A DNA stretch of 64,000 nt from Rhodosorus marinus. Taxonomy: Eukaryota > Rhodophyta > Stylonematophyceae > Stylonematales > Stylonemataceae. The notes beneath the pieces are model-generated. The model saw nothing but the letters and a program-made list of their open reading frames with translations. It was not told the origin of the DNA and searched no databases. This document shows positions 11,303-21,801 of this stretch, one piece after another; within the stretch, counting starts at the first letter, position 1; every line of letters begins with the position of its first letter. Location of the stretch: contig JAMWBK010000010.1 of assembly GCA_029953675.1 (NCBI GenBank), forward strand, positions 1,159,001 to 1,223,000. The letters are read 5' to 3'. A program made the position numbers and the translations under genes.

Positions 11303-12560
11303 AGAGGGAAGGATATTCTGCGCAGGCCTGTTCCGCAAGATTGTTCTAAAACTGGTCTGTAGCACAGCCCTAAAGCGTCTGCCTTGGAAACGAGCTTCAT
11401 TGAAGGAAGGAGAATGAGCGAAGCGACCTGACGAGGAAGAAACATGTGTATAGAACTAGATACAATACCTGCGAATACTTTTGACTTACAAAAGCAGAGC
11501 AGAACTCTTGTTGCCCAAAAGAAGGCAGAACGAGACTGGATTTGTTGATACTTTTGGTGTGTCTCTGGTGGTCGTGCTCCTTATCAACCCACTTCAGAGT
11601 GGGGGTTACTGAGGAAGAGAGTTCGAGCACTCATCTGTGTAAAAACGTACTCATCTGAGAAGCTAGTTCTTTCAAACTCCAGCGCGACTACCCTCAGAAG
11701 ACAGTTCGGTTTTTAGAAATGGGTTCAATTCACCGTGTTCTACCGCTCTTTGAGAGAAGACTTTTAAGATCAGATTAGATTCAAGAGAACTGTGAACTCA
11801 TGGACCAACTTTGGTGGATCAGCCCTTAGAGAAGTAGATTTTCAGTACGCCAGCTACCCTGTTCTCCTCCCAGAAGACTTCACAATCTACCGACAAGGTG
11901 GCGGTACTCATCAGGACGTGCTTCAGAGAAGTGAAAAGCTTTTCAAAGTCGAGATGTCGTTGTCAGGTAATGATCGTCAAGCCGAAATCAGCCAGAAGGG
12001 AGAACTCCAAGGCCTTTGATCAGTGATCTTGTAGCTTCATCATTTTCTAATACCTTCTGATGGTACTCATGCCGGATTTTGAGAGAACTAGCCTCTCCGA
12101 CGTTATCGACAAATGCTGGGATCTCTTTCCTCTCCACGCTCTTACTCAAGTGGGTTGGAAAGGAAGAGGCAACTATATGATGATGATGATATGAGAAAGA
12201 GATGTAGAGGTAAGAGCGGTAGGTAGTGAAGCTGCTTGACGGAACTCTCTTACCCTAAGTCCAGCTAGAAAATGAAAAGAGGGAAAAACACCCCTTTGCT
12301 CTTTTGTCTTTTTGCTTCCTCATTGATGGGGAATGATGATGAGGACAGCGCGAGAAGAGAGTCTGATAAAGGTGGTGTGGGAAGTGAACTGGACTGTTTT
12401 ATCTTATCTGGTTTTAGGATTTGAAGGACTTGTTTCTAAGGTAAATAGAAAGCAAGGACAAGGTGTTGGTCGTTGTTGAAGAGGAGGATGGTGATGGAAA
12501 CATAGGAGTGGGAATGCTCCGGTTTTGGTAGCGTTTAGTCTTCCTTTTTAGTGTGAAAGT
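11303..12560. other. Intergenic between the Vma22-like and LDB/SEUSS-like genes
   Basis: No gene recognised. It contains a short (ATG)n-like run near 12176-12192 and A/G-rich promoter-side sequence before the ATG at 12561. Minus-strand frames at 11212-11630 overlap each other and lack motifs. Confidence 0.4.
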
Positions 12561-13872
12561 ATGAATGGTGGAGGTGGTACTAGGGGAGGCAGTGTTGGCA
12601 GTGGTGGAGGTGGTAGTGGTGGGAATGCAAGCTTAAGAGGACGTGATGAAGCGAGTATGTATGCTCAGTTGCAAGGGCAAGGAGGTTTTGTGAATGCTGG
12701 AGGTGGAGGTGGGGGCGCGAAGGTTGTGGGGAATGCTAGAGGAGGAGGAGCGGGGGGTGTAGAGAAGGGGCTTGGGAATATCGGGTTTGATATGGGAAGT
12801 GCTGGAGGTGATCCAGCTGCTGGTGGTGGTTTTGGGAATATCACAGGTGGGGGAAGACAACCTCAGGAATATTCCAACAGGGGGAAGCCAGCAGCTGCCG
12901 AGTTCTTGAAGAAGAATGCGCAGTCTGCCTCTACGGCTGGACGGGGAGACGACTACGTTGCCAGACACCCAATTGTCTCAATGATGGGGGTGGATGAATG
13001 CGTTCAACGTATTGTAAGGTTCAATGAGGTATGGATGGGCAGGCCCACATAGACTCCCATGCGAGTTGGGTCTTGACAGTTCTGTGTCCCCCTGTGCGCG
13101 TGAATCAGGATCAAAGGAAAAGGAAAAGTTGGAACAACGATCTCGAGCAGTTTTGGAGACCGTTCGTTAAGAAGTATTTTGCAGATGACTCAAAGATGCT
13201 CCTGGATGTTGCGAACAAGAAGACGAAATCTTCACACTCCATTGAGCTCCGAGCTGAGATACTGGCGAGGGTCTTCAAAGCAAAATATGATGCGGGAGTC
13301 GAGGAGGAAAAGTGCGCGCGGCTCAAAAAGTGTTTCCCGCAGTTTCCAGTGTTCTTAGCGGACATCTGACATCATTCCCGCTTCCCTCTGCGCTCTTTCC
13401 GAAAGGTTACTGTTGGAAAATCCCTGCGAGTTCCTACTGTACAGCGGCAACATTGTGTTGGACTGCCCAAGGACCATCATAATGACGATATTTCCGGATT
13501 CTCATGTTCAGACCGAAGGGCATCTGCGAGTCACTTTCTCCCAGACTAAGCAGATCTTATGCTGGGAGTTCAGCACAAGGAGGCATGAAGAATACATCAA
13601 ACTCGATCTCCCTAAGCAACCTCAGCCTGCCGCAGACGATCTAGGGTTTCCCCCTGCTTTTTCGAGTTATATCAAGGTAGGTGTGGGTTCAAGCTCCGCT
13701 GCGGGGGGCCTTTCTCTGCAGCATTTGGAGCTGATTTCCTTGCTCGGGTGTTTTCAAACAGATGGCAGAGGCAATCAGCAGGCTGCGAAAGAATATCATC
13801 AGCGCTACTGACGAGCTTGCAAGCCAAAAAAGTGGTCGATTAAACAACCAAAACCAAGGCCGTCGATCTTGA
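12561..13872 (+). CDS. LIM-domain-binding / SEUSS-type transcriptional co-regulator
   Basis: Four exons (12561-13028, 13109-13311, 13406-13676, 13762-13872) give 350 aa; every junction is in phase. The first 130 residues are extremely Gly-rich and low in complexity. The LDB (LIM_bind) domain follows: FWRPFVKKYFADDSKMLLDV, then ILARVFKAKYDAGVEE, an IVLDCP stretch, LRVTFSQTKQILCWEF and RRHEEYI. This is the order seen in plant SEUSS and animal LDB1 (FW..FV.EYF; ..KYESG..EEL; ..I..WEF..R.HEE). Such proteins dimerise or bridge DNA-bound factors to co-repressors in the nucleus and do not bind DNA themselves. The last exon is short; a second frame from about 13842 to 14000 stays open and could be an alternative C-terminus through a splice I could not place. 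The gene converges on TAM41. Confidence 0.8.
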
Positions 13873-14339
13873 GAACTGGCTCGCATCACAAGATGTTCTT
13901 AACACGCCAAGCGCATGCGTGGAAGGGAAGTGCGTGTACCCGCGCTACAGCTCTCTGACCTCCGGCCACAAGCACTCACTACAACTGTGCGAAGACCTTT
14001 GAACTTATTTGGGGAAGCCGCAGTTATTCCCCTCCCGCTACTGGCGGTATTCACATGCGTTCACAGAAGTCTCTTACTCGATCTTCTCCGTTTGTAGATA
14101 GGCGAATCAACACTAGCTGAATATATGGAAACAATATAATTATTTTAAGCCAAAACAAGAAAACTTATCCAGCACCTCAAGAGATCGTCATCTCCTCTGC
14201 TCCCTACGGTATGCCAGCTCGTTCACAATCGAAGCGTCATACAGATGGTCTCCATCGATCTGTAGCTCGTACGTACAACTGCTTGTGACTTAGACGACAC
14301 CTCTACATAGCCTATTGCGCCATGCCCGCAAAAGGACGT
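13873..14339. other. Convergent 3' flanks of the LDB/SEUSS-like gene and TAM41
   Basis: This short stretch lies between two convergent stop codons. Its first 130 bases stay open in one plus frame (see the LDB/SEUSS entry) and may belong to that gene. The remainder is probably shared 3' UTR. Confidence 0.4.
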
Positions 14340-15772
14340 CTAAACCTTCGCAAAAACTGCACCTTTCTGGAGTTTGCTCAGTGCATACTTTGTACTACGA
14401 ACGACGCCCGCTGTTAAGACACCCTTCAGCATTTGAGCTGTGCTTGATTGCCTCACCGTCTGGCAGAGAGCTCCCGTGAGCGCTTTTTGACAGTATTCAT
14501 TTCCCTTTGCCGCGACTGCCCGCGCGACAAGCCTTTTCATCACGGTGGTCGACCCTACTCGACGACGGAACAGAGGGTCTTGTTAGTGCTGTCCGTGATG
14601 GGGCAGTTCGGGTTCTCCTGTGGGGGTTGGTATGTACTTACTAAGCAGCCTACGCGAGCGGGTCATATGCTGGAGTTCTTCCTCCGCTAGAACAGCGCGC
14701 ATCTTATGTACGAACTTGCTGGGTAGTCTTTTGAGCAATGCCTCCCGAGCATCAGTCTGCATATCTTGGGTAGCACCTGACCCGCTGCTATCCCAGTAGA
14801 CCACAGTTTTCAGCCTCCGCAAAGCTGGCGCGTAGAGGCGACGGAAAGCTTCTCTATTGCTGGAGACGATCTTGCAAACTTTGTTTGGATCTTCCGCCCT
14901 CACGGACAGTCGTGGATCTCCAAGATACGACAGAGAAGCGACTCTCTAGACCGAATTTCACAATCCCCCCAAAAAGTCCGCCAGTCAGCAAGAGCTGGAT
15001 AGTTTTCCAGACGCCTGCAATGGAAAACTGAAAAGGGCATCGTTCCTTCCCTTACCTCATAAAACTTCGTCTCGTCGAAACGTTCTGGCAATGTCAAGAG
15101 CGCTGCGCAGGCTGCGTTTTCAATGTTTCTTTCATTTGCTGTTTCAATATCCTGCAAAAAAAGAGCGGGAATAACGGCCGCATTGAACAGAAATATGAGC
15201 AAATCTCTCTCCCTCTTATTCCAGGCATTGTACGAACCACCTCAGTCCCTACCTTGTCAGCTTTAATAATCTTTATGGGCTTGTGCATTCTGCCAGACAC
15301 ATACAATGTCTGCCACTCTTTCAAATCCTCCATAAGATCCGAAAAGGTGATAACCCCGTATTTAAATAGTCTTCCATTCTTCCATGGAACTAACGTGTTG
15401 TAATAAACTCTCGCGCCGAGAGCACTTTGCTGCACAGATGCAACCGCATGCGGTCCGAAAAACCTCATCAAGTTCGAATAATGGTAATTGTTTCCACGGA
15501 CGTACATATTTTCCCGGTGCCATTGCTCAGCTCCATCCACAGCAACAACGAAATCTAGCATTCTATTGCGAGAGATAACTCCTGACCACAGCGTACGAGT
15601 GGGCAGGAAAACAAAGAGAAAATCAGCTTAGTCTCGAAGAGTTAGGCAACCACGCTTCTGCTTGCCTACCATTCTGTGGTATCGCTCCGGAACCATATGC
15701 GAAAGAAAACCGGGCAGCAGGCAGCGATGCTAACACCTCTCTCAACAGCGAAGTATCGGTGTTGTCATTCAT
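14340..15772 (-). CDS. TAM41: Mitochondrial phosphatidate cytidylyltransferase (TAM41/Mmp37)
   Basis: Five exons read on the minus strand (15772-15670, 15581-15253, 15151-15056, 14945-14642, 14554-14340) encode 348 aa with all phases matching. The enzyme makes CDP-diacylglycerol from phosphatidic acid and CTP at the mitochondrial inner membrane, the first committed step toward cardiolipin. Diagnostic pieces appear in order: FAYGSGAIPQNG (nucleotidyltransferase signature), MLDFVVAVDG, a block with YYNTLVPW, KYGVITFSDLMEDL, LYVSGRMHKPIKI, SLSYLGDPR, and the C-terminal VRQSSTAQMLKGVLTAGVVR. The start is the first in-frame ATG (15772), because the upstream open codon is TTG. Length agrees with yeast and human homologues. 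Introns are 87-110 nt. Confidence 0.93.
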
Positions 15773-18700
15773 TGCTTCAAAAACATAAGACCAAAATAAT
15801 ATAAGCCCAGTCCACCTCCACCACTTCCTAATTCCTACAAAAGTCAGTAACAAAACCGGCCCACCAAAAATCGAACTCTACATCACCTTCTGACAGCTAT
15901 GTTTGGCGGTCTCATCGCAAACTCCCTGTATACCAACCACCCTCCACCCTCCACCAAAGAAAACTTCACATCGAGACCTAAGCACTCCAATTCCTTTCTC
16001 AAGACCTCTGTCAAAAGACAGAAATTCACCCTCTACTCCACCTAAAAGGCGTTCTCTGATCAAGAGACCCAGACTTTCCGTCCTCATCCGCTCCGCCAAC
16101 TTTTTGACATTTCTCGACGCACCACATGAGCACGTACACATCCCAAAGATGACGTTTAAACATGTATTTTGCGTACTAAGACAAATGCTCTTCAATTTAA
16201 TTCATATTATGCATATAATATAAATTTATTGTAAGTGTACGAAACTGTACTATTTTATAGTATCCGTTAATAGTCACCGGTTCAGTATGGTACGATGACT
16301 GTTAAAAAAATATTAGTTTTATAGTACATAAATATATCGTTTAAAATTTATTTATAGCAATATATTACTACGTACTATCCGGCTGAGAAGTACTCTATAC
16401 TTTAATAGTCACCTTGCAGTTTTTATTCACATTGCCAATGCCATTGGTCGTTTTTCAATCGGATGGCAAATCGGTAGTAGTAGGGGTTTTCTTTTAAAAA
16501 ATTGTGGGGTCGGCTTCTCATTTGATGGAAGCTCACTCTGCGTTGAATTTTTGGTGGGGGTGAGGAGGGGGAGGTGCTTCGGCGAAGATCTGGCGCCTCT
16601 AGGCTTTGCGTTGATTATGAGCGACCGCCCTGGTGCTCTTTCCCGACTGTACGTTTCTTTGAGCGGCCTGACTCTCTGTGGCAGTACTGATGCCTTAATT
16701 TTGGAGGCGCGGTCTCTACGCCCTTCCTGCAGTACCTCGTTTGGGGACCATGGCCTTTTGATTAAACCGATCTGATTGTGAGATTTGGTGACGATTCCAC
16801 TGCGAATCGCATTTCAACTAAAGGGTCGTAGTGGATCTGTGCTATCTAAGCCTTCCAAGGTCTGATGTGACTGTGCTTCAGGTATAGATGCGAAAACCGG
16901 CTTCAGCAACAGACCAAACACAGGTTTATGATTACTCCATGACGTCGTGAGTTGACTATAATGGTTACCAAGCCCAAACATGTGGTCAACCCGTCTTGCT
17001 CTAAGTTTGTGCCTGAACACTGCACACTTCGTAAGTTTGGCGTGCGACCTCTACCAAGCTTTTTGAGGAATGGGGATGTACGAGAGCATGATGTGGATAC
17101 TTTGAGACTGCCATCACAGAGCAACTGGTAAGCTCCTAGGTCGGATCCCGCGCTTCTGGACCTTAGCAACTCATGGACGCGGGATAAGCTCTCCGTGAAC
17201 GAGTGTTCGTCTCGAGCTCGGGGGGCGCATTCTCTTTGACATGCGCTATTCAAAGGGAACGAAATATTCCCCTTGTCGGCCTGAGTCTGGATTGATTTCG
17301 AGCACTCGAACCCGCGTGAAAGGCCGTATAGGTCTCCACCTGCCGCAGATTGAAGCTTGGTCTGTACAAAACCCGACAAAAGAAAAAGACCTCTTCTGAC
17401 GGGACGGTTTCACACAGTTGTCGCAGTCAAGCCACGGGAGCGAGAGCGGAGGGAGGCAAGGGCGAAAGGAAAGCACTGTCTTTCTGTGACGTTTCTATGA
17501 TTCCATGTGCAGTGTGAAATGTGAAAACTTTCTACCCCCCCTCCGCCTGTAAAACGAGGTGTCTGAAGGACAACAGAAGTGAACCACCTGACAGTTCATA
17601 TTCGTGTCAATCTGGATGCACGGACCATAAGGATCGCCTGCAAGCTTGATTGGAGCTGAGTGGCTGATTGATCAACAAACGTACGTATTTAGAACCTTCT
17701 AAGGGTCGCCCTCAATCTTGGAAACAATCTCATCAAACGTCACCATGGAAACTTTTGGAAAACGAGATATTTTGGAACAGAAACACCTAGAATAGACGAT
17801 AAATACTAAATCTATGATAGACATACCTAGAGTTTGGCATAGTACTGACTACCCGAACCGCAGAGTGTCAGAGATTCTTTGGGAATCCAAAAAAGTAACT
17901 AGTTGTTTTGGTAATAAAAATGAATCTTCCAGGGTTTCAGCCTTTTGAGCCCGTCCCGGGCAAGGTCAGTGGGAAACGAAAATGGGCCAATTAGCCATCA
18001 TGATCTAGCCGTACAAGAGTCACCCTCTGGGGTTACACTGAGAGCGCATGACCTAGATGTATTCATTTTATCCCTTTTCATTATGCAAGAAGTTGCTCTA
18101 AGACAATTTCAATATGTGCTGAACAGGAGCCTGCTCAGAGTTTATTGGAACACTCAATTCGTGCCGAACCAGACTTGTATGCTTGATTTGCGCTGAATAA
18201 ACGCAGATTACTGTAATGAGCGATGTTAATTCGACAACGTGGATCAGAATCAGGTATTCAGTGAGTAAAGTATCTCCTACTTTCCGAAATATTTAGAATA
18301 ATACACCGTTGAACGACGAGATGCTTAGACCCATTTCAAATCTTTTACTAAAGTAATTTTATCGGTTTCTAGACGAACCACATCCTCCGTGGAACATTCT
18401 GTACTTTTTACGTTCATAATTAATAAAAATGATTTAAACTATCCAATCGTAGAATGCTTCAGTTGTTCTTTCATCCAATCCAATGATTCTACGTCCAAAT
18501 CCACGAGAAAGCGATGTTCTCATTCGCAATGATAGACACCTGTCTACAGCATGTTGGGGTGCAATTCTGAATCCTTCTTTCTGGGCGTGCGGGTGAACCC
18601 AAAATATCCTAAAAAAAATTTAGAATCCGCGCAATTTTACTTTGCATCAAGAGAATGACATAAGCCCTCCCCCCACCCTTTCTCCTTCAAGTATTCGACA

Positions 18701-19485
18701 GGGAAAATTCTTTCTTGCCGGTGGTGACTTTCGTTTTGGGTGACAGTTTCGCAACCCCTCCTTCGATTCTAGCGGAAAGCCTACGAGACGTGGGGAAAAT
18801 ATGTTTTTGTAAAACTTTTCGACTCGAACTACTATATTTCTTTTACCTTACTCTTAACTCTGGATTTTCCAGAGTTTCCAAACAACGAATAGCAGAGTGA
18901 CCTCGTCCACGCCTCGACCAGTGAGTGGCTGAGTTACAATTCATATTATTGCTTAAATTTACGAACTCCTGATAGGAAAATCGGAAGAATTTTTACCGAA
19001 AAAATACACCAACCGCTTTCACTCGGGTTAACAGAACCGGCTGGTGCAAAACAATAAACGGAAACTGTTAGGGTAGGGGTTGCTGTAGGTAGTAAGATTT
19101 TTGTTTGTCAATATTTTAAAGAAAATGTATATATTCTTTCGCAGCGGTCGATTTGGGCAAAGCGAGGGGGGGTAGAGGAACGGGGATTTGCGCGCCTCGT
19201 TTGTTTCTGAATGGTATGGAGAGCTTTTCTTCCAGGACGGAAAAAGGGTTTTTGTGGTTCTTGCGGTTGGATTTTTGGATTCCTACGCTTTGCGGGCGTG
19301 CGACAGGGAAACGGAATGGATCCACTTACGAGTATGTATATAAATCCTGGACTTGGTCGTGCACGTGCGGGCTGAGGTAGAAACGGTATGACTGTGCAAG
19401 AAATGTGGATGACAGAGAACGTGAATGATAGTCTATGTAGTTGAGGGAGAAAGGCCTTTGTTGGTCATCGCACTTGTTGGTCAAG
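15773..19485. other. Long gene-poor, partly AT-rich region
   Basis: This covers 3.7 kb with no recognisable gene. The segment 16190-16420 is AT-rich, with TTAATAGTCACC repeated at about 16266 and 16403 and a short imperfect inverted partner near 16295. Frames of up to 158 codons on the minus strand near 16.9-17.4 kb lack motifs or splice context. A TATA-like element at about 19335 precedes the small ORF that follows. Confidence 0.45.
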
Positions 19486-19839
19486 ATGGGGTCGGTTTGC
19501 GATAACTGCGGAAGAGGAGTTCAGGAAGAGCTTTCTCTCGGTGTTGAACTTGGCCGGAGGTTTTGTAGCATGGAGTGCTATTGGAGTGAAGTACTTGATG
19601 AGGACAAGAGCCGATTGAATAGGGGGGATTCGAGGAGTTTGTCTTTGGGTAGTCGGACGTCTGAATCTTCTACTGATGGAAGGAAGGGTGCGGGGAATCG
19701 CAGGACAAATGGACCATCCGTATATGCGAAGAAGACGAAAAGCGTTGATGAGATGGATACGAATGCAATGTACTTGTACCATGTTGAAAATGATTTGTCC
19801 TCGACTTTCCGTATGCGAAGAGGACTCATTTTATTATAG
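19486..19839 (+). CDS. Hypothetical small zinc-finger-like protein
   Basis: An ATG-initiated frame of 117 codons starts 150 bp after a TATA-like sequence (GTATATAAATCC, about 19336). The N-terminus holds CDNCGRG and, about 20 residues later, RRFCSMECYW, a C-x2-C...C-x3-C spacing that could bind one zinc ion. The rest is Ser/Arg/Lys-rich and looks disordered. It belongs to no family I can name. It may be the first exon of a longer gene, since a GTATGC donor occurs near its end, but no partner exon could be joined in phase. Whether it is expressed is unknown. Confidence 0.4.
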   Translation: MGSVCDNCGRGVQEELSLGVELGRRFCSMECYWSEVLDEDKSRLNRGDSRSLSLGSRTSESSTDGRKGAGNRRTNGPSVYAKKTKSVDEMDTNAMYLYHVENDLSSTFRMRRGLILL

Positions 19840-20871
19840 TTTACAACTCGCAACTGCTAACATATGCATGTAATATATAGTTGACCACCCTAGCGTTAAA
19901 TTATATTCAACTCTCAGAGTGTTAATTTACAAAGCTCGCAACGAGAAAGTCTGTCATTGAGACCCTTTGAGAACATGTTCATGACATTCTGCGGGGTTTG
20001 TAGTGATCGTCTGCAGCGGACGCTTGACAGACTCCCGTACCCGACTATGAGTTGTCGGTGGATTCGGGGAGGGCAAAAGCAGAACAAGGAGGTTCAGAGC
20101 TAACAAGTCAGGCAGCTACCGACCACGAGGACTCGGATTCCTTCATGTGCAAGTGTGCGAGGTCTGTTCTCGAGGTGTTTTCTACATGCAGAACTTCGCA
20201 TCCAAGGGCACAGAAAAGCCGCGCTTGTGGCTTCAGTCCTCAAGCGTTTCTCAGTGCGATTGCAAAAACAGCGGCTCCATGTCAGTATTCTCAACTCAAT
20301 ACGACTATGCTGCTTGAGAGCTAAATATTCTTGTCCAATTTTTACATCAACCCCGTTCGCCCTAGTTAATCAACCCATATCCTAAACGACGTGACCGCCA
20401 AGCAATCAGGACAGACCCCCAAAACCCACATCCGCCGCTGTAGTCGGCATTGTGAAAATACCCCAATTATTTTGGAAAACAACCTATCGGATTTCCATCA
20501 CATAAGCACACGATATCAAGATAACGAAAAAATTTCATATTGATTGAATATAATCAAGAAAGAACGTTGTGTTTTTATATTATGGAGCAGAGCCCCCTAT
20601 TGGAGTTCTAGCTCGTATGAGGGATACAACCTACCAATTAAGTATTGGAACGATGTAGTCTTAAGAGCTAGTAACCAATAGATGCTGAGAATTCTTTCCA
20701 AGGCGGCCTAATACTAGCAGTGCCACTGGGTATTGGGACAGCTGTGTTGGCTATTGGGTTTTACCGTGAAACTAACAAGCCCGGATGGGGGGCTATTGGG
20801 TGTCATTAGTGCATTGGGACTGTGGGCCTGTGGTCGCGGTGGTTAATATTTTTTTTTTCTTGGGTTTTCAG
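19840..20871. other. Intergenic with a cluster of CCAAT-type motifs
   Basis: No gene recognised. Between about 20595 and 20820 the motif ATTGG (reverse CCAAT) appears repeatedly (about 20599, 20733, 20753, 20791, 20813), with CCAAT at 20674. They lie just upstream of a T-rich acceptor-like sequence (20850-20871). This could be a promoter with clustered CCAAT boxes, or chance. Confidence 0.35.
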
Positions 20872-21182
20872 CTCCCGAAGTATTCGGCCGATCTGGAAAG
20901 ACCTCGACCTGATCAAGACGGTTCTATTTGCTGGGGAACGCATTCCCGAGCTAAAGTACGACATCTGCAGGTTCATGGCGGAGGCAAAGCAGAGTACGAA
21001 CATAGCCGCTTTTGTACCCGGAGCCGAATTTCTGTGTCTATCTCTGGGAGTACGAGGTCTACCGATCTGCATACAAGCGCGTCCAACGAACTCTGACCGA
21101 GGTGATCAGGGACGTGCTAGTTTTTCTCCTACCGCGCTGCTCTGCCTGTATTTTATTCTGTCAAGCACATTGGACCATGTAG
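20872..21182 (+). other. Unidentified coding-like segment with a frame change
   Basis: A strong acceptor (T-run then TTTTCAG) precedes a segment that reads naturally in one frame for about 60 residues (WKDLDLIKTVLFAGERIPEL, then ICRFMAEAKQST...FVPGAEF). It then reads naturally in another frame (YLWEYEVYRSAYKRVQRTLT...DVLVFLL) from about 21035 to the stop at 21180-21182. The second frame has a stop just upstream, so the two cannot be joined without a shift or a splice I cannot see. No family recognised. It may be a decayed gene or an exon with a sequencing indel. Confidence 0.3.
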
Positions 21183-21801
21183 CCATCCACACGGCGTCCC
21201 GCCGGAGAGAAAAAAAAAAAAAAAAGCGCGAGAGTCAAATAAGCGGATAGCACCACCTTCCTAAAAACTTGCAACTTATCCCGCCGCCGTCAGTTTTTAG
21301 CTAGTTAGCGTTTACTAATGAGTTAGTAGTCACACACATTGTAACTCACTCTGACTTTTCCCGTCCAAGGACACACAGACTCAGGGTCAATAGTTCTCCA
21401 GCACTCCAAATAGACTTCGCACACTCCTGACTCCCGTTCCTCCCGTCCTCCTGTCCCAGGAAACCCCCCTTCCCCCCCCCCAAAGTTGTTCGATTTCCAT
21501 TAAACCACATAGACCACAATCTAAGCAGAGCAAAAGACAAGCTGTCCCAAAAAGAACAATGCCAAAAATTCACGAAATGTGACGTCTCCACCTTCCAGCA
21601 ATGTCCGGCTATGCAAAATTATGCTCGGGCTGTGCCAAAATCTCTGGAGGTGCAACACCCTTTTGAGCTTAATCGTTATTGCACATCCCGATGGAGCAAA
21701 AGTATAAGTACGATGGTCAAACTCGATATTCCCAGGTTAGCTGGAGAGAAGATAGAGAAGAACAAGATAGAATTGGGGTATATTACCTAATTTGGGAGTA
21801 A
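21183..21801. other. 3' flank of the gypsy element
   Basis: No long terminal repeat matching the element's other end is visible here. The stretch holds a poly-A run (about 21211-21225) and a C-rich run (about 21465-21480), and no gene. Confidence 0.4.

Noticed and set aside
12176-12192. Short (ATG)n run as a regulatory repeat
   Set aside because: Only four to five units; likely ordinary microsatellite noise.
14583-15202. Minus-strand open frames read as separate small genes
   Set aside because: They join in phase as exons of one TAM41 gene.
16903-17379. 158-codon minus-strand frame in the gene-poor region
   Set aside because: Irregular composition with an overlapping alternative frame, no recognisable domain or promoter.
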